A stretch of DNA of 64,000 nucleotides. Origin: Candidatus Schekmanbacteria bacterium. GTDB lineage: Bacteria > CSSED10-310 > JACPHN01. Positions 16,793 to 25,259 of the stretch are shown here, piece after piece (positions within the stretch are counted from its first letter, which is position 1; each line of letters opens with the position of its first letter). Location: assembly GCA_016188575.1 (NCBI GenBank), contig JACPHN010000228.1, forward strand, positions 49,163-113,162. Reading direction: 5' to 3'. A model generated the notes under the pieces. The model saw only the letters and a program-made list of their open reading frames with translations, ran no database searches and was not told the DNA's origin. The position numbers and the translations under genes are program-made.

Positions 16793-16845
16793 TATTGGCT
16801 CCAGCCAGGCTGGGACCGCCACTCAAACCGTAGGGAAAGGCACCA

Positions 16846-19161
16846 ATGATGCGCGGACGCATTCTCACAACATTTCTCGCACTATCTCTCATCGCGGCAG
16901 GGTGTACCAATGTGAAAATCGATTCACCCAAGAACGGTGGGCTCTATCCCGATGCTCCGGATTTCAAAGTAAGCTACAACAGTGAGCCGTCAGGCCTCAC
17001 CCTCAAGCTCAACGGCACGGATGTTACCAGTTTCTTCGCCGTGGGCTCCGCCGCCGCGACCGCGTCCGGCGACGCACTGGCCGCCTATGTCCTTCCCGGC
17101 GACAACCAGTTCGAGGTTACCCGGCCGTCTTTCGTGAGCCCCGTCCAGTTTCACTTCGATGTCGTCGGCCCTACCGTCAAGGTGACATCCGTTGACGAGG
17201 CCTCACCTCTCGTCGTTCACGGACGCGTCGAGGACCCGGCCGGTGTGGCGCGCTTGAGCTGCAATGGTGCCGCGGTCACCGTTTCCGGAGGCAGTTTCAC
17301 GGCCACCGTAGCCAACGCCGCCTTCGTCGGCTTCGAGGCGGAAGACGGCTTCGGACACGTCTCCACCACCACCTTTGCGCGGCCCGGCACTGCCCTCGGC
17401 TCCAGCATGGGCGCCCGCCTGAACAAGAGTGGCATCGCCTTCCTGGTGGCGGAAATCTCGAATCTCCTGGGCAAGCTCGACTTCGGCGAGCTGATCAAGG
17501 AGCTCAACCCGCTCTTCGACAAGAGCATCGGTGTGGCGTCCGCTCGCGTGGACGCAACGGATGTCGAGATCTCCGCACCCAAGGTCAGCCTGGCCGTCTC
17601 GCCATCCAACGATGGGACCTTCGATGTCGGAGTTGACATCTCGGACCTCGTCGTCTACGTCCACGCTACCGGAACCGTCATTGGCATTCCGTGGGAAACC
17701 GACGGAGTCGTCTGGGCGGACCTGGTCAGCTTTGACGGTAAGGCGAAGGTCACCGTCACCAACCAGAAAATCGGTGTGGCGCTGAGCAATCTGTCGCTGG
17801 TTCTGAATGGGTTTGGATTCGACATCAGCGGCTTCCCCGATGTTCTGGAAGGTCTCTTCTTCGACCTGGTCGGCGATCTGCTTGAAGGCTTCATCAGGGA
17901 CGAGCTCGCTACACGGATTCCCCCGTATATCGAAGAGTTTCTCAAGAATATCCCCTCTGACTTCCAGATCGATCTTGACGGCCACGCCTTCAGGATCGCG
18001 GCACTGCCCCAGGCGCTGACAACCAAGGACGAAGGCATGTCGGTCCACCTCGCCGCCTCCGTCAGCACCCTTACCCCAGTCGATGTGCCACCAGCCCTGG
18101 GGTCGCTCTACGTTGCTGGCGCGACGCCTGATCTGGGGACCAAGACGCCCGGAGGCAAGGCCTTCGACGCCGGCGCTGTCGTCTCGGGAAACCTGATCAA
18201 TCAGGCACTCCTCGAGGGATACCGCGCCGGCCTTACACATGTCGGGCTTGACGAGCAGACCAATCCGCGAATTTCCCCGGCAGGTCTGCGCGGGATCGGC
18301 ATGGAGATCCAGGGACTCTTTGATGGAGATGACGTGCGCTTCAACGTGCTGCCATCGAGCCCGCCGTATGCCGGCATTCGCGGCACCCAGACCGCGCTCG
18401 CTGCTCTGGCGATGGACGAGTTTACCTTCGAGCTCGAGCTGCGCAAGCAGGGTACCGACGACTGGCTGCTGGTCTTCGGGGCCGTTCTCGATATGAACGT
18501 CCCCTTCCTCATCGGCGTCAGCGACAACAACACGGTCAAGGTCACGTTTGAAGAGGTGCCGACCGTGAAGATCCGCGACATCGACGACAGGGGCGTCATT
18601 GACCTCGACGAGAAGCTCGTGCAAGCGATCATTGATTGGCTCTTGCCGCTCGCCCTGCCGTACCTCGCTGACATCGTCGAGGAAATCAAGATCCCGAGTT
18701 ACGAAGGCTATGGCGTCTGGTTGCACGACTTGTTTGCCACCGGCTCCTCGACAGACTACATCGCTTTTGCCGGTAATCTGGTCAAGGATTCGACCCGAAC
18801 CCGCGCCGCGCGTCCGGAAACGTATGTGCTCGTGGAGGATGTTGCGTACACCTCGCGGTCCTTCGCGACCGAGGTCGCACCGGATTCCGCGCTGGATGGC
18901 AAGCTGGTGACCGTGTATGTCGCCGGCGATGTCCCCGGTGCCTCGGTGCTGCAGTACTCGTATCGGCTTGACAGCGGAGAGTGGTCGGTCTGGCGCGAGC
19001 GAACCGAGATCCACCTGCGTCATTTGCTCGCCGGCGATCACGTCTTGGAAGTGCGCAGCCGCACCCCGCAACTTGCGGTCGACCCCACGCCCGCACGGGT
19101 CGTGTTCCGGACTGGACCCGAGTCGTACAGGTTGACGTTGGGGCGACCTTTCGCCCGGTAG
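16846..19161 (+). CDS. Large lipoprotein, possibly TULIP/BPI-like lipid binding
   Basis: The 771-residue protein has a lipoprotein signal peptide (LALSLIAAGC, lipobox AAGC, Cys about residue 20). An Ig-like region (to about residue 180) is followed by about 480 residues of amphipathic strands with pseudo-repeat. Examples are SKSGIAFL-like LNKSGIAFLVAEISNLLG, VDATDVEISAPKVSLAVS, LDGHAFRIAALPQAL and GNLINQALLEGYRAGLTHVGL. The pattern recalls the bactericidal/permeability-increasing (TULIP) tubular lipid-binding fold, but no sequence motif proves it. The C-terminal 110 residues look like another Ig/FnIII-like domain. Likely outer-membrane anchored. It is expressed from the sigma-54-type site at 16777-16792 and ends at a double hairpin. 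Confidence 0.7.
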   Translation: MMRGRILTTFLALSLIAAGCTNVKIDSPKNGGLYPDAPDFKVSYNSEPSGLTLKLNGTDVTSFFAVGSAAATASGDALAAYVLPGDNQFEVTRPSFVSPVQFHFDVVGPTVKVTSVDEASPLVVHGRVEDPAGVARLSCNGAAVTVSGGSFTATVANAAFVGFEAEDGFGHVSTTTFARPGTALGSSMGARLNKSGIAFLVAEISNLLGKLDFGELIKELNPLFDKSIGVASARVDATDVEISAPKVSLAVSPSNDGTFDVGVDISDLVVYVHATGTVIGIPWETDGVVWADLVSFDGKAKVTVTNQKIGVALSNLSLVLNGFGFDISGFPDVLEGLFFDLVGDLLEGFIRDELATRIPPYIEEFLKNIPSDFQIDLDGHAFRIAALPQALTTKDEGMSVHLAASVSTLTPVDVPPALGSLYVAGATPDLGTKTPGGKAFDAGAVVSGNLINQALLEGYRAGLTHVGLDEQTNPRISPAGLRGIGMEIQGLFDGDDVRFNVLPSSPPYAGIRGTQTALAALAMDEFTFELELRKQGTDDWLLVFGAVLDMNVPFLIGVSDNNTVKVTFEEVPTVKIRDIDDRGVIDLDEKLVQAIIDWLLPLALPYLADIVEEIKIPSYEGYGVWLHDLFATGSSTDYIAFAGNLVKDSTRTRAARPETYVLVEDVAYTSRSFATEVAPDSALDGKLVTVYVAGDVPGASVLQYSYRLDSGEWSVWRERTEIHLRHLLAGDHVLEVRSRTPQLAVDPTPARVVFRTGPESYRLTLGRPFAR

Positions 19162-19176
19162 CCGTAACCCCGATGA

Positions 19177-19202
19177 CCGGTCCGGTTCTGCCGCCGGACC
19201 GG
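19177..19202 (+). terminator. Upstream hairpin of a tandem terminator
   Basis: A perfect 9-bp stem (CCGGTCCGG 19177-19185, CCGGACCGG 19194-19202) lies just after the lipoprotein stop and immediately before the T-tract terminator. It lacks its own T run; it could be an mRNA 3' stabiliser. Confidence 0.5.
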
Positions 19203-19211
19203 CAAATAGCC

Positions 19212-19243
19212 GCCCTCCCTGCGCAACAGGGAGGGCTTTTTCT
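19212..19243 (+). terminator. Rho-independent terminator
   Basis: A perfect 10-bp stem GCCCTCCCTG / CAGGGAGGGC (19212-19221, 19227-19236) with loop CGCAA is followed by TTTTTCTT. It closes the lipoprotein transcript and insulates the NtrC-type gene. It is the only textbook intrinsic terminator noticed in the window. Confidence 0.9.
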
Positions 19244-19271
19244 TGACAGCGCCCGCGTCTTGGCCTAGCCT
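19243..19271 (+). promoter_or_regulatory. Sigma-70-type promoter for the NtrC-type gene
   Basis: TTGACA (19243-19248), a 17-bp spacer and TAGCCT (19266-19271) lie directly after the terminator. Transcription would start about 1-2 nt before the ATG at 19280, giving a leaderless message. This fits the absence of a clear ribosome site there. Confidence 0.5.
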
Positions 19272-19279
19272 GCTGGATC

Positions 19280-20671
19280 ATGAGCGAATCCGCCACCATC
19301 GTCGTCGTGGATGACGAGCCACTCATGCTGAAGTTCTTGGTCAAGAGTCTTCGCAATGAAGGCCATGACGTTTTCGCGGCGACGAACGGGGAAGAGGCCC
19401 TCGCGCTCGTCGATAGCCACAACCCTGACGCGCTCATCGCCGATCTCAAGATGCCGGGAATGACCGGCATCGAGCTTCTGGAGAAGGCGAAGTCCCGGCG
19501 GGCCGGGCTGGATGTCATTGTCATGACCGGCTTCGCGACCGTCGACAGTGCCGTCGAAGCGATGAAAAAAGGCGCGGCAGACTATATTACCAAGCCGTTT
19601 TCGCCTGATGCCATCAAGCTCGCAGTGGCGAAGCTACTTGCTCACCGGCGCGTGCTGCGCGAGAACGACGCTCTCAAAGACCAGCTCGCCGAGCGGTTCG
19701 GCTTTGACAAGCTCATAGGCCAAAGCCGAAAAATGCAGGACGTTTACCGGATGGTGCAGACCGTTGCAGGCGCGACCGTGGTCGTGCTCATCGAGGGCGA
19801 AAGCGGGACGGGAAAAGAGTTGGTGGCGCGGGCAATCCATGCCAACTCGGCGCGCTCCGGTGGCCCCTTTGTCGCGGTCAACTGCAGCGCCCTGGTGCAG
19901 GGCTTGTTCGAGAGTGAGATGTTCGGGCATGAACGCGGCGCATTTACCGGCGCCGTGCAAACCAGACTTGGCCGCTTCGAGCTGGCGAACGGCGGCACGA
20001 TTTTTCTCGATGAGGTCAGCGAGCTGGCACAGGCAGCGCAAGTCAAGCTGCTGCGAGTCCTCCAGGAACGCCAGGTCGAGCGCGTGGGTGGCGCTCGGCT
20101 TCGTGACGTCGACGTCCGGGTAATCTCCGCCAGTAACCGGAACGTGCGCAAGTGCGTGGAGTCCGGGTCGTTTCGGGAGGATCTCTATTATCGTCTCAAT
20201 GTTGTCCGCATCGAGCTTCCACCCTTGCGGGAACGTCTGGACGATCTCCCGATTCTTGTCGAGCACTTCCTCGCGTCCGAAGCGCGTCGCCGCGGCGCCA
20301 CGCCGAAGAGGCTCAGCTCGCGGGCTCTCGAAGCGCTGCTGCGCCACTCCTGGCCGGGGAACGTGCGCGAGCTGCAAAACATCATCGCCGGGGCCGTCGC
20401 GTTGTCGCCGTCCGCCGTGATCGTCCCCGAGCATTTTCCCCCGGGCGCGCTGCGCCCCGATGCCGATCCCGTCGGGGCGGACGCCCTACCTCTGCCCGGA
20501 CAAATCTCCGGGACGCTCGTGGACGCTCTGGACGCCATCGAAAAGAGGCTGATCGCGCGGGCACTGGAACGTTGCCACTGGGTGCAAGTAGCGGCCGCCA
20601 AGGAGCTCGGAATCAAACGCGCAACGCTGCAGTACAAGATGGCCAAGTATGGCCTGCTTGGCAAGGCGTAA
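19280..20671 (+). CDS. NtrC-family sigma-54-dependent response regulator
   Basis: A 463-residue three-domain activator. The receiver (1-120) has the acidic pair DDE and phospho-acceptor Asp55 (IADLKMPG). The AAA+ domain has Walker A GESGTGKE (about 172), GHERGAFTGA (the sigma-54 contact loop, about 217-226), Walker B GTIFLDEV and an RFREDLYYRL-type arginine-finger region. A C-terminal Fis-type helix-turn-helix (AAAKELGIKRATLQYKMAKYGL) binds DNA. It should activate RpoN promoters when phosphorylated. The convergent histidine kinase is its likely partner, and sigma-54-type sites at 16777 and 25195 are candidate targets. Confidence 0.95.
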   Translation: MSESATIVVVDDEPLMLKFLVKSLRNEGHDVFAATNGEEALALVDSHNPDALIADLKMPGMTGIELLEKAKSRRAGLDVIVMTGFATVDSAVEAMKKGAADYITKPFSPDAIKLAVAKLLAHRRVLRENDALKDQLAERFGFDKLIGQSRKMQDVYRMVQTVAGATVVVLIEGESGTGKELVARAIHANSARSGGPFVAVNCSALVQGLFESEMFGHERGAFTGAVQTRLGRFELANGGTIFLDEVSELAQAAQVKLLRVLQERQVERVGGARLRDVDVRVISASNRNVRKCVESGSFREDLYYRLNVVRIELPPLRERLDDLPILVEHFLASEARRRGATPKRLSSRALEALLRHSWPGNVRELQNIIAGAVALSPSAVIVPEHFPPGALRPDADPVGADALPLPGQISGTLVDALDAIEKRLIARALERCHWVQVAAAKELGIKRATLQYKMAKYGLLGKA

Positions 20672-20672
20672 C

Positions 20673-20834
20673 GACCCGTAACGAAATAACTGTGTCAAGC
20701 ACCGAGGCCGAGCGAGAAGGCCGCTGGCGAGGAACGACGACGAAGCGTATCAATGGAGCGATACGGTGAGGAGGAGAGACGAAGCCAGCGGCCTTCGCAG
20801 CCGGCCGAATGCAACAGTTATCTCGTTACGGGTC
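20673..20834. repeat. Nested three-tier inverted repeat between convergent two-component genes
   Basis: The outer arms GACCCGTAACGAAATAACTG (20673-20692) and its counterpart (20815-20834, CAGTTATCTCGTTACGGGTC) pair with one mismatch. The middle arms GAAGGCCGCTGGC (20716-20728) and GCCAGCGGCCTTC (20784-20796) pair perfectly. The centre CGTATC/GATACG (20746-20751, 20760-20765) also pairs. The left arm begins immediately after the NtrC stop codon. It may be a bidirectional terminator, a MITE-like insertion, or both. Confidence 0.85.
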
Positions 20835-20871
20835 CGAACTGCGCTGCGCGGTGGCCGTGATGTCGCGTCCA

Positions 20872-22728
20872 TTATCGAGCTTCTTGTGACCTCTCCTCCT
20901 GCTCGGGGGCCACAGGCAGCACAACGCGGAAGGTGGCGCCGAGCCCCGGGCTGCTCTCCACCTCCAGATGACCGCCAAGCTGATCGGCGATCTGGTGACA
21001 GACAAATAGACCTAGCCCGGTCCCCTCTCCGGGCGGCTTTGTCGTGAAGAAGGGGTCGAACACAATCGGCAGTTGCGCAGCGGGAATCCCCGGCCCCGTG
21101 TCGGTGAAACTGATTGAAACACTGCCCGCGCGATCGGACATGGCGGGCTCGGAGCCTTTGCTCACGGTGATCGTGAGAGCCCCCGTTCCGCCCATCGCCT
21201 GTCCCGCGTTCAAGATGATGTTGGTGAATATCTGATGAAGCTGAATAGCGTCTGCCAACACCTCCGGCCCCCGCTCGCCGCACGAGATGCTGACAGAAAC
21301 GTGGCGCAGGGCCTTGTCGGCCGTAGTCAATGCCAGTGCCTCCCGCAGCACCGCCCCGACGGCCACCGGGCGAATGTCAGGCTGCGTGCTTCGGGTGAAC
21401 GCGAGCAGTTTCCGCACGGTGGCGGCAATACGGGTCAGGCCGCCGATGATCAGCTCCATGTCGTCGCGTTCCATCGACTCGTCAGCAGCCACCAGCTCCT
21501 GGAGATACCCGAGAATGCCGCCGAGCGGGCTATTGATTTCGTGGGCGATCCCTGCCGCGAGTCGGCCCACCGAGGCGAGCTTCTCGGTCCGCACGAGCAC
21601 GGCGTTGGTCTGCCGTAGCCGCTGATTGGCCGAGCGCAGCTCGGACGCCGTCCGGTCGAGTCCTTCGATCTTCTCCCCGAGCTCCCGTGCCATGTCGTTG
21701 AACGCCTTGGTGAGAATAAAGAACTCATCCCGCCTGTCCACGGCGATGCGATGCTCCAGGTGCCCCGCGCGGAGCCGCTCGGCGGCGACCACGAGGCGAT
21801 CGAGCGGTCGCAGCAGGTGCTTGGCCGTCAGAAAAGAGGCCAGCGTGACCAGGATTCCGAGGGCGGCGCCAACCAATACCAAGGTGCGGCGCGTCCGGGT
21901 GCGGATTGCTTCGGCTGGCTCACGCGAGATGGCGACACCCAGTATCGCGGACGGGTGCGGCAGGGAATGTGGAAGCGCCGCCGCGCTGACTGCATGAGAG
22001 ATCCCCTCGATGTGTACTTCCGCGACACGTGTCAGGGAAGCGGCGTCTGGCGCTTCGCTCTGTACCAGCAGAGCCTCCGCGAGCTCCTCGACCCCACCTG
22101 GAATCGTGGAGATCGGGGCAATGTCCTTGCCAAGCACAAAAAGCTCCCCGCCAAGGAGCTTTTTCATCTCCGCGACAAATGTCGCGTCAATAACGCGGCT
22201 GGCGACTACCGTCGCGTAGGGGCTGGTGTCGCCGACCGCCACGCCGGCCTTCTGGATGAGCAACCCGCCTTTTGTCCGCAGCGCGAACCTGGTGCCTTTC
22301 CGCGCCAGTGAGCTGGGGATGATCTCGTCTTGCGCATCGGTCCTGGCTGCCGGTTGCGACGGGAAGGACCTCTTGAGCAGCACGCCGGAAGGGTCGAACA
22401 CCTCCAGGCAGTCCAGACCCAGGTCAGCCCGGTAGCGCGCGAGCAACCTGTCGAGCAATGCCTCATTATGGTCGAGAATCGCCACGCGCAACTCGTGCAC
22501 GCCGGCAAGAAGCGTCACGGCCGTTCCCAGCCGCTCGTCGCCCTGCGCAAAAAGCCGGACAGCCGCTGCTTGGAGCTGCTGGCGCCGAACATCGATCTCT
22601 TCGTCCAGCCTCCCCGACACGACGCTGATCGCTGCGGTCGTGGTAAACAGAATGGCGACAACGACCACTGCTTCGGTCAGGAGCAGCAGCTTGGTCCAGA
22701 TGCGAAGATCAGGTTTGGTAAGGTGCAT
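20872..22728 (-). CDS. NtrB-like sensor histidine kinase
   Basis: The 618-residue membrane kinase has an N-terminal transmembrane helix (LLLLTEAVVVVAILF). A sensory region follows, to about residue 285, likely periplasmic, with ALRTKGGLLIQKAGVAVGDTSPY suggesting a double-Cache-like fold. Next come a second helix (LVLVGAALGILVTLASFL) and a HAMP linker. The HisKA domain has phospho-acceptor His396 in GIAHEINSPLGG. The HATPase domain carries NIILNAGQAM, DTGPGIP, FDPFFTTKPPGEGTGLGLF and GATF. It probably phosphorylates the convergent NtrC-type regulator; the signal is unknown. Confidence 0.92.
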   Translation of the reverse strand: MHLTKPDLRIWTKLLLLTEAVVVVAILFTTTAAISVVSGRLDEEIDVRRQQLQAAAVRLFAQGDERLGTAVTLLAGVHELRVAILDHNEALLDRLLARYRADLGLDCLEVFDPSGVLLKRSFPSQPAARTDAQDEIIPSSLARKGTRFALRTKGGLLIQKAGVAVGDTSPYATVVASRVIDATFVAEMKKLLGGELFVLGKDIAPISTIPGGVEELAEALLVQSEAPDAASLTRVAEVHIEGISHAVSAAALPHSLPHPSAILGVAISREPAEAIRTRTRRTLVLVGAALGILVTLASFLTAKHLLRPLDRLVVAAERLRAGHLEHRIAVDRRDEFFILTKAFNDMARELGEKIEGLDRTASELRSANQRLRQTNAVLVRTEKLASVGRLAAGIAHEINSPLGGILGYLQELVAADESMERDDMELIIGGLTRIAATVRKLLAFTRSTQPDIRPVAVGAVLREALALTTADKALRHVSVSISCGERGPEVLADAIQLHQIFTNIILNAGQAMGGTGALTITVSKGSEPAMSDRAGSVSISFTDTGPGIPAAQLPIVFDPFFTTKPPGEGTGLGLFVCHQIADQLGGHLEVESSPGLGATFRVVLPVAPEQEERSQEAR

Positions 22729-22783
22729 GAGAGCTACTCAGGTCGCAGCGCTTGGGCCGTTAGACTGCGCGCGGCTGCTCACG

Positions 22784-24685
22784 TCAGCGGACGGTTAGAA
22801 CCGAGTTTTGGCCGCCGAATGGGTCCGGTTTGAACCGATCCGCCTTGATGTCGGAGAGCCACATGACGTCATTGACGACAAACTTGTACTCATATTCACC
22901 CGGGACCACGTGCAAGGTGATGCGCCACGATCCGTCGCTTGCCGGCCCGGCGAGCTGATGCGAGAGCCTGTTCCAGCCGTTCATGGACCCGGCCACTGCG
23001 ACGCAGCGCAGCCGCGGCGGCCGAAAGCGAAACACGAGCGGACCGGATCCGCCCTCAGGAATCACGACGACGCTGCTTTTCCCGCGATCCACTTCAACAT
23101 ACTTCGCGGTCCCTAGCTCCACCCTCTCAAAGGCTGCGGACAGCGGGTCTGCGAACCAATTTGTTTCGTCCACCAGGAAATTATAACGATATCGCCCCGG
23201 AGGAACATCGATGGAGACCGTCCAGACGCCGTCGCCGTCGAGGTCCTCCAGTAGATGAGATACCTTGTTCCAGTGGTTGAAGTCTCCGACGAGCGCAATC
23301 GTGGACGGGCGGTAGACGACAAACCCGCCATCGGCGTCAGCTTCGAAGTAGTCCGCGGGTTGAAAGCGCAGCTCCACGGGAGTCCGGGGAACCGATCGCC
23401 CGACGAAGATGACCCCGTTGTGACCGCCAAAACCGTCGTTGACGTAGGCATCCGCCTCGGGGTCGGCCATCCACACGTGACCATCGAGAACAAACTTGTA
23501 GGGGTAGTCACCCGCTGGAAGGTCGATGGTGAGGATCCACAGCCCGTCTGCACCGCCGTCCTTGAGCAAATAGGCTTCATCCTGCTTGAAGGCGCCGTGC
23601 TCGGTGTTCGCCCAGCCGTTGAAGCTCCCCGCAAGCTGCACGGATTGGGTCCCTGCAGGGGGGCGGAACCGAAAGGTGACCGGGATCCTGGCGGATTCCC
23701 GTGGTGCGTCCTCGTCGCCAGGGGCCAGATCCTTTTCTATCCGAGCGAGTAGCGTCTGCAGGTGCGCAAAAAGGGGATCGGTCGGAAACGTTGCAAAGGA
23801 GAATAGGCGCCACCGCGCCTTCGATCCGCTGATGCGCAGGACCGAGGCGCGCCCTCCGAGGAGGATCTCATCCTCGGCGGCGCTGGGGTCGGAAAACCAG
23901 TCGTTCCCATTGACGAGGAACTTGTAGTGATATGTGCCAGGTTCAAGGTGAAGCCGTGTGGTCCAGACTCCGTCATTATCTCGGTCTTCCATCGCATTTG
24001 CCGTGCGATCCCACTCGCCCTTGTGCCCAAGTGAAAAGCTCCCGACGAGAAAGACGCTGCGAATGGGGCAGAGAGAAATGGCGCGCGTCAACGTTGCGCG
24101 TGCGGCAAGGGGATCGTTTAGGTGTAGCTGCGCGCTGGCGAGGCGCTCGTAGACGTTCAGCCAGGAAGGGCGGTCGAGCAACAAGGAAGCAAACGCTGCT
24201 GCCGCCTCCTGCCATCGCCCGCTCGCGAGAGCGGCATCTGCCGTCTCGAAGCGATCGAGGTCGGCGGCCAGACGATCGACATCGTCGGCTGCGGGCTCGA
24301 GAGCGCGGGCGTTGGCGCAGGCATGACGCGCTGCCTGGACATTTCCGCGGGCCGCCTCGAGCTCGGCCAGTAGCTTCGTGGCGCTGCTGCGGTCGACGGC
24401 AGCGCCGCGCGGAATCAGCCGCATCGCCCGCGTAACCGCGTCGATGGCGCGGTTCAGGAGGTGGGCGTCGCCGTAGATACGGGCGAGCAGAAGCGCTGGG
24501 TAATGCCAGTTCGGCGCAGTGCGGATGGCGGCGTTGAGCTCTTCTGCGGCTTCACCATAGCGCCTTGCCTGATGCAGAACGATGGCACGCTCGACGCTCC
24601 GCTCCGCGTCGTCATGGGGGCGGGCGCCGATCAGTAGCGCAGTGCAGAAAATCAGAACGCGAAGCGAACGCTGCGAGCGCGTCAT
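22784..24685 (-). CDS. TPR protein with four CBM48/AMPK-type glycogen-binding-like modules
   Basis: The 633-residue protein starts with a signal-peptide-like segment (LRVLIFCTALLIGA). A TPR region follows (AIVLHQARRYGEAAEELNAAI..., to about residue 180). Four E-set modules come next, each with a GSFNxW-type strand and a '[YF]xYKFxV(D/N)xxxWxxDP' strand: GSFSLGHKGEW, GSFNGWAN, GDFNHWNK and GSMNGWNR. Such modules bind alpha-glucan in glycogen enzymes and AMPK, but no catalytic domain is present. It is divergent from the secreted amylase. The start is uncertain: 24685 has no clear ribosome site; 24727 (MPRYLF) has a GAGGG upstream. Confidence 0.82.
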   Translation of the reverse strand: MTRSQRSLRVLIFCTALLIGARPHDDAERSVERAIVLHQARRYGEAAEELNAAIRTAPNWHYPALLLARIYGDAHLLNRAIDAVTRAMRLIPRGAAVDRSSATKLLAELEAARGNVQAARHACANARALEPAADDVDRLAADLDRFETADAALASGRWQEAAAAFASLLLDRPSWLNVYERLASAQLHLNDPLAARATLTRAISLCPIRSVFLVGSFSLGHKGEWDRTANAMEDRDNDGVWTTRLHLEPGTYHYKFLVNGNDWFSDPSAAEDEILLGGRASVLRISGSKARWRLFSFATFPTDPLFAHLQTLLARIEKDLAPGDEDAPRESARIPVTFRFRPPAGTQSVQLAGSFNGWANTEHGAFKQDEAYLLKDGGADGLWILTIDLPAGDYPYKFVLDGHVWMADPEADAYVNDGFGGHNGVIFVGRSVPRTPVELRFQPADYFEADADGGFVVYRPSTIALVGDFNHWNKVSHLLEDLDGDGVWTVSIDVPPGRYRYNFLVDETNWFADPLSAAFERVELGTAKYVEVDRGKSSVVVIPEGGSGPLVFRFRPPRLRCVAVAGSMNGWNRLSHQLAGPASDGSWRITLHVVPGEYEYKFVVNDVMWLSDIKADRFKPDPFGGQNSVLTVR

Positions 24686-25259
24686 GCTGCCGGATGCAAC
24701 TGGCGCACCAAATAGGTAGCGCGGCATCTCTTGCCCTCGAGCACAGGTGTACATTCTCGACATCGCGCCCACGCAGGTTTCTGGTGCAACGGCGGCGCGG
24801 TCAGCTTGTACCGACGAGCAAAAGGCTTTCCTCCGTCGCTTCCGTCATACCCACCCTCTATCACTCGTGCGCCGAGCTGACAAGTCCGCAGCGCCTATCC
24901 CATTTTATCCCGTGCCCAAACGATTCCAGTCGCCGGGCCCGTGGGCGCGCAAACAAGATCATGGTATTCCCCCCTCGGGTATCCCGTGGCCGACTGACTG
25001 TGGGCCGCGCGCGCTCTGCCAGGTTTTCGGCAGCGCGTGTCCCGCGCGACGCGGCCTGAAGAACCCGACGTTGTCCACATCGGCTGACGTTCCTGGCACA
25101 GCGCGTGACTTCTCGTGCACAATTCTATTTGTCCGTCGTGCGGGCTCCTGGGGAAGAAGCGCTTATTGCCGCGTTCGCGCGCGATCAGAATGGATGGCGC
25201 GATTTTTGCTAGATGCAAGGTGCCACGCCTGACCACCGTCCTCTGCGTTGGAGTATACC
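24686..25259. other. 574-bp divergent intergenic region
   Basis: This lies between the CBM48/TPR gene and the amylase gene. Apart from the sigma-54-type site at 25195-25210, no gene, RNA or repeat could be supported. The reading frames inside it lack ribosome sites and protein-like composition. Confidence 0.6.
25195..25210 (+). promoter_or_regulatory. Sigma-54 promoter upstream of amylase
   Basis: TGGCGCGATTTTTGCT has GG (25196-25197) and GC (25208-25209) with exactly 10 bp between, matching the RpoN consensus except for one position. The ATG of the amylase is about 50 bp downstream. It closely matches the site at 16777 (TGGCGCG then TTGC). Confidence 0.72.

Noticed and set aside
17203-19524. 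773-residue open frame on the minus strand
   Set aside because: It is fully antisense to the lipoprotein and NtrC-type genes, has no domain and has no ribosome site. It is a GC-rich shadow frame.
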